NCBI RefSeq assembly: GCF_046630445.1 | Contig: NC_092335.1 | Location: forward strand, 34,498,501-34,562,500 | Reading direction: 5' to 3' | Length of the DNA: 64,000 bases | From: Rutidosis leptorrhynchoides | Taxonomy: Eukaryota > Streptophyta > Magnoliopsida > Asterales > Asteraceae | Part shown: positions 12,156-23,249 of the stretch, one piece after another | Numbering within the stretch: the first letter of the stretch is position 1 | Layout of the letters: every line of letters begins with the position of its first letter | Program-made: the position numbers and the translations under genes | Notes under the pieces: generated by a model | Told to the model about the DNA's origin: nothing | What the model saw: only the letters and a program-made list of their open reading frames with translations | Databases searched by the model: none

Positions 12156-15100
12156 ATGTCCGATCAGGCAATGGCAATTACTTCCAGCGTTCAAAATATT
12201 TTACTATCTGATAGTGAATCAGGCAGTGCCAATCGTGCTCCTAGACTTGATAATATAAATGATTACATTAGATGGAGGTCTAGGTTTATGAATTACATTA
12301 GAGGCCTTGATCCTAGAATGTGGGATTTGATACAACATGAATATAAAGAGCCTTTAGGTACTGATGGTAATAGTAAAAAGTATGAAGATTATAGCGTGAC
12401 AGAAAAAGAAACATATGCCTTAGAATGTAGATGTTATGCTCAATTGACTCAGGGTTTAGATGGTGATATTTATCATCAATATCAAATGCACTTAACATCA
12501 TATTCTCTTTGGAATGCTATTAAGATAGGTGTAGAAGGAAATAAGGCGTATCGTGAAAAGAAAGCTAAAGTAATCAAAAGTGAATGGAAAAGGTTTGCTG
12601 CTCTAAGTCATGAAACGTTAGAGGAGACAATCATTCGTTATCGTCATCTTGTTTCTGAATTGGGTAACTTAGGTGTAGAAGTTACAGAACAGAAAGCTAT
12701 CAAATAATTAACAGATGGTTTACCACACAAGTGGGATGCGTTTATTGAACAGATAGAAGACAGAGCTTCGTCTGCTGGTGAATCACTGACCCTAGATAAA
12801 TTCACATCAAAATTGATGGTAAAGGACTTGGATATGGAAACCAAGAAGAAACGTCTTGAGGGTCAGCAGAGTCCTATAATTTACAAAGCTGGTACTTCTG
12901 GATTGAGTAATGTTCATGCTCCCTTACAAACAGCGTCTATTTCTAGTGATAGTGCTGTAAATAGATCACAACCTGCTCAAAATGTGATGTTTCAAACCCA
13001 AGTAAATAAGCCTATTAGTACAAATCAGTCCACCATTAGATAGGAGCCAAAAACTGTAGTTCTCAACACTGAGAATTTAAGAAGTAGGCCCCTTTCAGTT
13101 GTAGAGGAAGATATGGCTTTAGTTGCTTTGGTAGTTAATTCTTATAATGAAATGGTTGGTGGTCAAATTGGTAATGCTCATTTAGAAGCAGAAGATTGTG
13201 AGCAGATTGACGAGGATGAACTTGAAAAGATGGATATCCTCTGGGCTATGGGTAGTGTGATTAGACAAGCGAAGAAATTTCTGAAAAGGACAGGTCAACA
13301 GAGCTTAGGTGTTACTAAAGATACTAAGTTAGGTTTTGATATGTCAAAAGTGAGATGTTTTAATTGCAATGAGTTAGGACACTTCAAAAGAACATGTACC
13401 AGGCCACAGAAAACTGGTTTTCACAACCCATTTCACAATCAGTATAATAAGACAAAGGTTAATGTGCCAGTTGAAACAACGAGCAGTGATGCTACCAGAA
13501 ATGATAAAGCAAAAGGCTTAATTGCAACATATTCAGACGAAGGTTGTGATTGGACAGTATTTGCTGATGAAGAAAATCATGCTAATGTTGTTAGAATGTC
13601 TAAAACCGAAGAAGAAACTAAAAGTGAGAAACAAGAGAGAGAGAAAGCTGGTTGTGTTGGTACTGGGAATGAATGCATGTGTTACATCTGCAAGATGGAA
13701 GCAAGAATTGAGCGAACTTATGCAATGATCAGATATGTTAGAAGAGGTGTTCTTAACAAGAGTGTGTATGAGAAGTTCAAATACGCAATGCACAATGACA
13801 GCGATGTATGGACTGATTACAGTAGTTCGTCTTCATCAGATGGCGAAACTATTGTGGTAGATGATGTCAAGACTTCAGTTGAGTTGAGTAATTCTGACTG
13901 TTCCAGTTCTAGTTCAGAATCTGAACCTGAATCAGAGACTGAAGAAAAGGAATATGCGTTCATGGCAAACACATCAAGTGACTCTAAGGTACAAACTGAA
14001 TTTCCTTTGGTATGTAACGATTGTGCTGATCATAAGTTAGAAATTGCTAAACTTGAATCCATAGTTTCTAAACTGAATGATATCCCCTTAGGATGTATTT
14101 ATTGTCCTGAAGTAAAACAGGAACTTAGGATTGTTAAAGCAGCTTATCTTGAGGTAAAAGGCCTATACGAGACTAATTTAATTCAGTTTAACAATAAAAG
14201 GGAATTCAGGGAGACAATCAAAACTCTAGAAAATCAAGTTCATGATTTAAGAGCTACAATTTCAGGTGACCAAAAGGCCATAATGATGTACTTAAATCAA
14301 CTTGAATGTGCTAAGAGAGAAAAGGAAGAGTTTAAGATTAAGTATGAGTCAGAAAAGGCTAGAAATGACACTTGGCAGCGAATGTCATATGTCATTGACT
14401 ATACTGTCTATAACAAGAATGATGGTAAAAAGGGTTTAGGTTATAAAGAGTGTCCTCCTCCTCTTAGGAATGAGTACATTAATAAACCTTCTGATTCTTG
14501 CCTTAGTGAAATCCTAAGTGTTCAGCCTGTAGAGAATAAAAAATCAGACAGCACTAAGCCAGTTGTTAAAGGCTTAGCTGAGGACAGTAAATCTGATTCA
14601 GAGTATGAGAAAGTTTCTGAGTTTGTGACACCAAAATCCAAACCAATCAATATCCTGAAAAATCCATTGAATGCTAGTAAGGCTAGTGAAAGCGGACAAC
14701 CCACACCTAGAAAACAAGTAAACTCTAGGAACTCTAATGGAAAGAAAATATTTCAAACACCTGTTAAGTATCAGCAGGGACTCAACCTAGATAAAGAATA
14801 TGTTCTTACACAAGCACCTGAAGAACTATTTGATAAGAGGAGCCCTAATACTAACAATGTGCCTAAATATGTGCATCCTAACCGTCAACCAGGCTTGAAA
14901 CATCATGTTGAGAAGCCTATGTCACCCAAGAAACAGTCTTTGCCCAATAAGAATCTGAGTTCAAAAGCACGTATTCAAGAAACTCAAAACTGTAATAAAT
15001 GTGGGAAAAAGGGTCATTGTGCTGTTAACTGTCAACAGGGATGGAAAACACCAAACAGAAAATCTGACATTGAAACGAAAACTAAACACTATGCTTCTAG

Positions 15101-15397
15101 TTCCAGTTCCATAGGTACTTCAAGTAATAGTTCAAAAGGTTTTATAGACCAAAGTCAAATTCTGTTGCTAATTCATCCACAAGGGTACAGTCAAGTGTGA
15201 ATAAAAATTTTCAAACGAATGACTATTATAAGAAATCTGTTGGTAAACGTACCGTTTGGAAGCCTAAAACCAAGACAAAGGTTGTTGACAAGTCCAATGA
15301 TCCATCAGGATCAAAGGGTCAATGGATGGATGTGCAAGTTATTGGTGTCAATGGGAAACCCACTGTCATTCGGGCATGGGTGTTCATCTCTTACTAA
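12156..15397 (+). pseudogene. Sirevirus gag, broken by stops and one frameshift
   Basis: Gag starts MSDQAMAITSS at 12156, about 33 bp after the motif cluster. The N-terminal part (to about 12800) is a copia gag core. A CCHC knuckle CFNCNELGHFKRTC lies at about 13357-13398 and a second, CNKCGKKGHCAVNC, at about 14990-15032. Between them are Ser/Glu-rich and coiled-coil-like stretches. In-frame stops occur at 12705 (TAA) and 13041 (TAG). A one-base loss near 15158 moves the frame, which then runs from SVANSSTRVQ to the stop at 15395. Large size and two knuckles fit Sirevirus gag. The gag stop overlaps a TACTAAC box (see that feature). Confidence 0.85.
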
Positions 15398-15417
15398 CTT
15401 CTTTTCTTGTTGTGCAG
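15392..15417 (+). promoter_or_regulatory. Splice-acceptor-like sequence at the gag/pol boundary
   Basis: TACTAAC (15392-15398), a pyrimidine-rich run and TGTGCAG ending at 15417 make a textbook plant branch point plus 3' splice site. The TAA inside the box is the gag stop. The pol frame is open directly from 15418 (VAYDSSRNTW). I infer that pol could be made from a spliced RNA. The match may also be chance. Confidence 0.4.
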
Positions 15418-18400
15418 GTCGCCTACGATTCAAGTAGAAATACATGGATTGTTGATAGTGGGGTGTCCCGGCACATGACAGGAAACATGTCCTTACTTTC
15501 TAATGTCAAGTCAGTAAATGGAGGATCTGTTTTTTTTGAAGGAGATGAAGGAGGCTTTATTACAGCTCAGGGTGTGATTTCTAATGCTAATGTTAGTTTT
15601 AATAAAGTGAATTTTGTGAAGCAGATGTCAAATAATCTGCTGTCAGTTTCTCAAGTAGCAGATAAAAAGCATAAGGTTGCTTTTGATGATCAAAGATGCT
15701 ACATTTTGAAGAAAGAGTACGTAATACCGGAAGAGATGATTCTTATGACAGCTCCCAGAAATAAAGATTTGTATATTTTGGATATGTCAACAGCTCATGT
15801 TAAAGCTGCAACAGGTCATCAAGCTTTCATATTCAAAGCTACAGAACAAGAATCAATTTCATGGCACAAGCGTATGGGTCATTTGAGCTTGAGAAAGATG
15901 AACAATCTTGTTCATAATAATCTGATTGAGGGAGTAAATGTTAAGAGTTTTCAAATTCCTGAAGGATGTCTTCCGTGTAAGAAAGGCAAACAGACTAAAA
16001 AGTCACATGCAACAAAGAAACATCATTCAATTGTTGTTCCTCTAGAGTTGTTACATATGGATCTTTTTGGTCTGATTAATCGAACAAGCATCTCTGGAGA
16101 TTCATATTGTTTGGTAGTGACTGATGAATACTCACGATACTCTTGGGTAGTGATGTTAAAGAATAAGTCTGACACGTTTGAAAATATAAAGTTGTTGTTT
16201 TTGAAGCTGGAATCTTTGTACAAGTTAAAGGTTAGGAAGACTCGAACAGATAATGGTACTGAATTCAAGAATCAGCAGATGGAGAGTTTCTGCAACGAGA
16301 AAGGCATTTAACAACAGTTCAGTCTAGCTTATACTCCGTAATCAAATGGTGTTGCTGAAAGACGTAACAGAACGTTAATTGAAACTGCAAGAACTATGTT
16401 AGCCGACTCAAGTTTACTGGTTAACTTCTGGAGTGAAGCTGTGGCTACAGCATGTTATACAATGAACCGATTGTTAGTAGTCAAGAGACATGGAAAGAAT
16501 TGCTATGAATTGCTACATAAAAGGAAGCCTAACATTAAACATTTCGAACCCTTTGGTGCACCGTGTTCAATCATGATACGAGATACTGGAGGAAAATTTA
16601 ATCCTAAGGCTGTTCCTGGTATATTTCTTGGTTATGGGAATCCAAACAAAAGAGTTTTCAACACTGTATCTAAACGTGTTGAAGAAAATTTCGAAGTAGA
16701 TGTTCAAAGAAATGCTGCTATTCTTGCTGGGAAAGGTTTTTCATGGCAGTTTGATTATGAAGATTTGTTTGATTCTTTTGGTCTTCCGTCTGTTGCTACT
16801 GATGATGAAGTTATTGCAAAATTGCTGAATGAAATGCAGACGTCTCCATCACAAATGGTTCCGCAATCACAAACGGCACCACATCAACACAGTGCCGCAA
16901 CAACAACTTGTTCAAGATGATGAAGAATCCGGTGATTATCAAGATGATCCATCTTATGATGGATCTGATTCTGAAGAGGAGTTACAACCTATAGATAGTG
17001 AAAGTGTTCATAATCTGCCACAAATTGTAGAAGTTCAGGAAGAACAACTAGAACCTGAAGGTGTTCGTAGATCATCACGAACAGTTGTCTTACCTCGACA
17101 CTTAGATGATTTTATTATTGATTCGAAAGGAGTTTCTGGAGCACCATCAAATGATGCCTCAACGTCTGAAAATCAGAAATCTTCAACTGAAAATGTTATG
17201 CAAGCTTTCTATTCTTCGCTAAATAGGTCAGGCAAACTCTTCTTACATGCATATTCATGCTTTGTGTGTCAAATTGAACCAAACTCTGTTGAGGAAGCTC
17301 TTCTATATGATGATTGGGTAAATGCTATGCAAGAAGAGCTTTTGCAATTTAAGCATTTAGGAGTATGGAAACTGGTGGCTCTGCCTCATGGTTGCAAACC
17401 TTATGGGCTTCGATGGGTATGGAAGAATAAAAAAGACGAGCAAGGTATTGTAATTCGAAATAAAGCTAGACTGGTTGTGAAGGGATATCAACAGATCCCT
17501 GATATAGATTATGATGAAGTATTTGCACCAGTGGCTAGACTTGAGGCAATTCGAATATTTTTGGCATTCGCATCTTTTAAAGGCTTCAGGGTCTATCAAA
17601 TGGATGTCAAAAGCGCCTTTTTGTACGGGACTCTCAATGAGACCGCGTTTGTTAAGCAACCACCGGGTTTTACAGATCCACACTCTCCAGAAAAGGTATA
17701 TCGTCTAGAAAAAGCACTGTATGGGCTTCATCAAGCTCTAAGAGCGTGGTATGGTACGTTGTCCAACTATATGATTGATAATGGTTTCAGAAGAGGTGTC
17801 ATCGATCAGACACTTTTCATCAAAGAAAAGGGCAAGCATATTATGCTAGTACAGGTGTACGTGGATGATATTATCTTTGGATCTACAGATAAGACGATGG
17901 TGGATGATTTTGAGGAGGTAATGCAGAAACGGTTCAAGATGAGTTCAATGGGAACTATCAAATTCTTCCTTGGTATTCAGGTTGTACAAACAAATCCGGG
18001 TATCTTTTTACATCAGACAAAATATGTATCAGATATTCTGAAAAGATTCAAAATGGAAGATGAACGTCCTGCAAGGACGCTGCTATCGGTGAATCACGGG
18101 ATTACACCGGATAAGGAAGGTGATAAGGTTGATCAAACCTTATATAGGGCCATCATTGGTTCGTTGATGTATCTGACAGCGTCTCGCCCTGATATCATGT
18201 TCGCAGTTTGTTTATGTGCTCGCTATCAAGCAAATCCGAATGTACATCATTTGCTTGTGGTGAAAAAGATTATGCGTTATTTAAAGCAAACTCCGAATTT
18301 GGGCCTATGGTATCCCTGTGATAATGATTTTGTACTGACGGCTTATAGTGATTCCGACTATGGTGGATGCAAGAAAGATTTTAAGTCGACATCAGGAGGT

Positions 18401-18832
18401 TGTCAATTCCTTGAAAATAGACTAGTTACATGGCAGTGCAAGAAGCAGACAGCAGTGGCCTTGTCCACTTGTGAAGCTGAATACATTGCTGCAGCAAGCT
18501 GTGCATCTCAGGTTGTGTGGATACAACAGCAGCTTCGTGACTACGGTTTGAATATTTCTAACACTCCTATTTTTGTTGATAATTCTGCTGCCATAGCTGT
18601 TACGAAAAATCCTGTGAATCATTCTAAGACCAAACACATAGGGATTAAATACCATTTTATTATAGACTGTTATGAGAAAAGGCTAATTGATGTTGTCCAA
18701 ATTGGCACAACTACGCAAAGGGCTGATCTTTTCACAAAAGCTTTTGATAAACCACGTTTTGATTTCTTGTTAACTGAGTTAAGTGTCAAAATATTGTCAG
18801 ATGTCGTTCCTGACGAAGAGACCAAAGAGTAA
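15418..18832 (+). pseudogene. Sirevirus pol (PR-IN-RT-RH) with two stops and a frameshift
   Basis: The protease active site is at about 15448 (WIVDSG), followed by SRHMTG with Val in place of the usual Cys. The integrase zinc domain (HKRMGHL, then CLPCKKGK) spans about 15862-16000, then the integrase core. Stops are at 16309 (TAA) and 16339 (TAA in TP-stop-SNG, where copia elements usually have Gln). The frame changes between about 16860 and 16920. The last frame (16829-18832) holds an acidic linker, RT with YVDDIIFGS at about 17858, and RNase H (SDSDYGG, ALSTCEAEY, ending with ADLFTKAFDKPRF). The RT/RNase H half is fully open. Confidence 0.9.
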
Positions 18833-18834
18833 CT

Positions 18835-19198
18835 TCATTTTATGTGTTCTGCATGCATAGCTGTATATACTGTGTGATTATATATATTTTTTTCTTTCTG
18901 ATTGTTTCTGTGTGTTTAAAATCCAAAAACCAAAAAGATTTTAGATTTTTAGTATTTTAGGGGGAGTAATGAATGCAACATCAGAAATTCAGAAAATTAA
19001 AAAAAAAACGAGTTTGATCTAAATAAAAATGGGATACGGACTTAATCATAGAATGAGATGATCATAATCACAATCATGTACATATCTTGATAAGGAACTC
19101 ATGGAAAGATTTACAGCGGTTGAGGGTAGTCACTTAATTACCACAGGTGCATGCTTTAAAGAAAATTGTTGAGGTAATCAACAAAAGGTGAGGGTATC
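18835..19198 (+). other. Sirevirus 3' non-coding region before the Athila insertion
   Basis: No ORF. It contains the first of three polypurine tracts, AGGGGGAG at 18959-18966. The last five bases, GTATC, are the left target duplication of Athila. Confidence 0.8.
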
Positions 19199-21025
19199 TG
19201 ATAAGGCTAAAAAGGAACATATATTTCATAGCATTATTCTCCAAGAAATACAAGATTTTAGTTGCAATTGTTCCATTTTCAAGTAATATTCGTTTATATT
19301 AAATAAGTGCGAAGACAAAAGGCGAAAACGACGAATTGAAGACACAAAGGTCCAAAAAGCTCAAAAGTACAAGATACAATCAAAAAGGTTCAAATTATTG
19401 ATGAGGAACGTCTAAAAATGACAAGAGTACAAGTTACAAAACGCAAAGTACACGATATAAAATTGTACGAAAGGACGTTCGAAAATCCGAAACCGGGACA
19501 TGAGTCAACTCTCAACGCTCGACGCAACGGTGTAAAAATTACGAGTCAACTATGCACAAGAATAAAATATAATATTTAAATAATTCATAATAAGAATAAT
19601 ATTAAATAATAAAAAGTTGTTAATTGAGCATAGTTCAGGGGTCGTAAGCGAAAATTCAATTTAACATTTTGCCTATAAAAGGCGACGTATTACGATCAAT
19701 TTGGGATAACTTTTTTTTCGATCATTTTTTTCTATCTTTTTCTTATTTTTCTATCTATCAATATCAATATCTATAATTTATATCTATAATTCTCTATCAT
19801 AATGTTAATGTAATCAGATATAACAATAATCTTAATTTTAATTTTAAATTATGATAATAATAAGATTTATGATAGAGATCGTTTGAGTGTGTAAGTCGAA
19901 ATTCTGTCCGTGTAACGCTACGCTATTTTTAATCATTGTAAGTTATGTTCAACCTTTTTACATTAATGTCTCGTAGCTAAGTTATTATTATGCTTATTTA
20001 AAACGAAGTAATCATGATGTTGGGCTAATTACTAAAATTGGGTAATTGGGCTTTGTACCATAATTAAGGTTTGGGCAAAAGACCGACACTTGTGGAAATT
20101 GGACTATTGACTATTAATAGATGGGGGGTATTGTCTAATTGAGTGACAACTCATTGGAGTCTGTCGAACCTATCTTCAAATTAATTATCCTAATAATTAG
20201 TAATGATTATGGTTGTCCTATTTAGTGACGTTCATATGGAATCTATTATAATCATTTAATTAATTATTCGGGTTGGGTAATTGATTATTCAAACTGATCA
20301 AGTGGGTAAATTAATATTCATATCTAATCAAAACAGGGGTAGATTACATACAGTGATAACTGGTGTAATTGTTGACAGAAGTGATAACTGCGTCACAGTT
20401 TAAATCCTTAATTAGTTGGAATATTTGACTTCGGGTATAAGGGTAATTTGACGAGGACACTCGCACTTTATATTTATGACCGATGGACTATTATGGATAA
20501 AAACCAGATAGGTATCAAATAAACCATGACAAAGGACAATTAACCCGAGTAACAATTAATTAAAATCAAAACGTCAAACATCATGATTACGGAAGTTTAA
20601 ATAAGCATAATCCTTTTATTTCATATTCTATCGCAATTTTATTTATTGTTATTTTATTTATCGTCATTTATTTATTTTACGCACTTTAATTATTGTCATT
20701 TATCTTTACGCTTAAAAATATAAAATCGACAAACCGGTCATTAAACGGTAAAAACCCCCCTTTTATAATAATATTACTACTTATATATATATATATATAT
20801 TTATATAAATATAGTTTTATAAAAATATAGTACGTAATCACTAGCTCCCTGTGGAACGAACCGGACTTACTAAAAACTACACTACTCTACGATTAGGTAC
20901 ACTGCCTATAATGTTGTAGCAAGGTTTAGGTATATCCCATCCGTAAATTAATAAAACTTGTGTCATATTTTGTAGTATATTCTAGTAAAAATAATACTAT
21001 TTTGTATACACCCCCTACGACATCA
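19199..21025 (+). repeat. 5' LTR of the Athila element
   Basis: 1827 bp, starting TGATAAGGC. It includes a (TA)n run near 20783-20800 that is two bases longer than in the 3' LTR. The terminal 55 bp (20971-21025) differ from the 3' LTR at 11 positions. Confidence 0.95.
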
Positions 21026-21033
21026 AGTATTTT

Positions 21034-21051
21034 TGGCGCCGCTGCCGGGGA
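21034..21051 (+). promoter_or_regulatory. Athila primer binding site
   Basis: TGGCGCCGCTGCCGGGGA lies eight bases after the LTR. It is the tRNA-Asp-like site used by Athila elements, with one C where I expect T. Confidence 0.85.
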
Positions 21052-21126
21052 ATCGCCGAAGCGAAACGCTATATAAAAAAAGGAATCTAGACAACTAGTT
21101 ACCTTATTTTAAGATATATTCGGAAA

Positions 21127-21280
21127 AAAAAAACGTTTTTTTTTTAAGGAAAAAAAATTCGTTTTAAAAAAAAAAAAAAAAAAAAAGCGTAAAAAAAAAA
21201 AAAAAAACGTAAAAAAAAAAAAACAAAAACGTAAAAAAAAAAACAAAAACGTAAAAAAAAAAAAAAAAACGTAAAAAAAA
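21127..21280 (+). repeat. A-tract minisatellite with ACGT spacers in the Athila leader
   Basis: Long A runs are punctuated by CGT at 21188, 21208, 21230, 21250 and 21270, a spacing of 20, 22, 20 and 20 bp. The whole lies between primer site and gag. Confidence 0.85.
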
Positions 21281-22010
21281 TTATAAAAAAATATATATTT
21301 AAGATTTTGTCTATAAAAAAAATGTTTTTTTTTTGTTTTATTACCTTTAGATTTTTAGACTATATTCGCAACTTTTAGTATTAAGTTTAGTTTTGCCATA
21401 GTTATTTTTACTTCTAGAATTTTTAGGCTTTGCCGTAAAATCCCTTAAGTGCTTATTCCTTAAACTAAGTTTTAGGCGCTTTAGAATTTTGCGACGCTAT
21501 TTTTCGTGCTATTTTCTTATTTTTCGACGCCGTTTACCTATGTATCAATTACAATTCCAATTAATGATCTCTATTTGTAGTTTTAATTTTAAGATAGTGA
21601 TAGTTATAAGGTTGGATTAACCGCGTGTTTACAAACCACTCTTCGTCTTTTTCATTTTTCGACACTTTTCGACGCGCACTCTTTTTCTCTCTTATTTCTC
21701 GCCATTCTAGTTTTTAGGACTTAGATTTTTTTCTACTTCTTCTCTAAATTTCTTAAAATTACGAAAATTTATTTTAAGTGGTTAAATTGATAGACATCAA
21801 AATTTTCTGGTTCGTAGTAATAGTTGGATTTGTACGTGGACCTGGTTATTGGAGCCAAACAGTCCTCAATTATATTGAGACCAAACGAATCCTGCCCCTC
21901 TGCTGCATCTTTTGGCTATTCGAAACGTGGGCAAAATCAGAAAAGTCTATTGATTGGATAACTTATTATAATTTTTCTTTCCTTTTAAAAACTAATAGGA
22001 TATTCAGTGA

Positions 22011-23249
22011 ATGCACCGAGCAAGACGTTCACCACCTTTTGTACGTTCACCACCTGTAACTAGATCAAGACATTTAGCAAATATAACCGCCGTTGATTTT
22101 TCTTTAGAATCGTCATCCAGTCGACCAAGTACTTCAGTTCAAATTTCCGATAATCCATTTTTTGAACCCAACCTCACAATTGAGAATCCAGAGAATATTC
22201 AGGAACGGTTCGTAGATCCTGAACCATTAAACTTTCCTCTGGAGCCACCAATCATTCAAACAGAGATTGTTGAGGAACGAACCATTAAATCAGAATCATC
22301 TAGTGATACCGATTCAACAAATTCAATTATGGAGAATCTGGAACCTTTAAGTATGGAAGACCGAATGAGAGCTAAACGCACTGGCCAAGGTCACGCAATT
22401 ACTCATCCAGACATTAATGCGCCAGATTATGAAATCAAAGGACAAATTCTACACATGGTGACTAATCAATGCCAATTTAGTGGTGCGCCGAAGGAAGATC
22501 CAAATGAACATCTACGTACCTTTAATAGGATCTGCACACTATTTAAAATCCGAGAAGTGGAGGATGAACAGATATATCTCATGTTATTTCCCTGGACTTT
22601 AAAGGGAGAAGCCAAAGATTGGTTGGAATCGTTACCTGAAGGGGCGATTGATACATGGGATGTTTTAGTAGACAAATTTCTTAAACAATTCTTTCATGCA
22701 TCTAAAGCCGTAAGACTTCAAGCAGAAATTGTTACGTTCACACAGAAACCAAATGAAACTCTATATGAGGCGTGGACAAGATATGGAAAGTTATTAAGAG
22801 GATGTCCGCAACATGGTTTAGACACCTGTCAAATAGTACAAATATTCTACCAAGGATGCGACATCACTACAAGGAAAGACATAGATATAGCAGCTGGTGG
22901 TTCTATTATGAAGAAAACCGAAACTGATGCTTACAAAATTATTGATAACACTGCTTCCCACTCACATGAGTGGCACCAAGAAAAAGATATCATTAGATCA
23001 TCTAAAGCAGCTAGAGCCGATTCTAGCCATGACTTAGATTCCATTTCCGCAAAGATAGATGCTGTGGAGAGACGAATGGAAAAGATGACTAAAGATATTC
23101 ACTCAATACGAATTAGTTGTGAGCAGTGTGGAGGACCACATTTGACAAAAGATTGTCTCAGTATTGAATTAACAATGGAACAAAGAGAGAATATTCCATA
23201 CAACAACCAACAAGGTCCTAGCAATGCAACAACCACAATCTGCAGATGA
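22011..23249 (+). CDS. Athila gag
   Basis: A 412-residue ORF starting [11 protein letters not shown] retrotransposon gag core spans about residues 155-290 ([19 protein letters not shown], then [14 protein letters not shown]). A coiled-coil-like region follows, then a single knuckle [13 protein letters not shown] at about residue 370. It ends 26 bp inside the pol ORF, which lies in the +1 frame relative to gag. In Athila, gag and pol are usually one ORF, so this offset may be a deletion scar and not programmed frameshifting. An overlapping 93-residue ORF at 21778-22059 in another frame has no supporting features. Confidence 0.85.
   Translation: MHRARRSPPFVRSPPVTRSRHLANITAVDFSLESSSSRPSTSVQISDNPFFEPNLTIENPENIQERFVDPEPLNFPLEPPIIQTEIVEERTIKSESSSDTDSTNSIMENLEPLSMEDRMRAKRTGQGHAITHPDINAPDYEIKGQILHMVTNQCQFSGAPKEDPNEHLRTFNRICTLFKIREVEDEQIYLMLFPWTLKGEAKDWLESLPEGAIDTWDVLVDKFLKQFFHASKAVRLQAEIVTFTQKPNETLYEAWTRYGKLLRGCPQHGLDTCQIVQIFYQGCDITTRKDIDIAAGGSIMKKTETDAYKIIDNTASHSHEWHQEKDIIRSSKAARADSSHDLDSISAKIDAVERRMEKMTKDIHSIRISCEQCGGPHLTKDCLSIELTMEQRENIPYNNQQGPSNATTTICR

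Larger units (their letters stand above)
11613..19198 (+). mobile_element. Ty1/copia Sirevirus, 5' segment (leader, gag, pol)
   Basis: A copia-order pol (PR-IN-RT-RH), a large gag with two CCHC knuckles, AGGGGGAG polypurine tracts and a long 3' region with an envelope-like ORF are typical of Sireviruses (SIRE/Maximus). The 5' LTR and primer site are not visible because the Tekay insertion lies immediately to the left. The segment ends at the Athila insertion. The flanks 19194-19198 and 31781-31785 are both GTATC, which shows that 31781 onwards continues this element. Confidence 0.88.

Noticed and set aside
21778-22059. 93-residue ORF overlapping the start of Athila gag
   Set aside because: It is in a different frame from gag, has no motif and lies in leader sequence.
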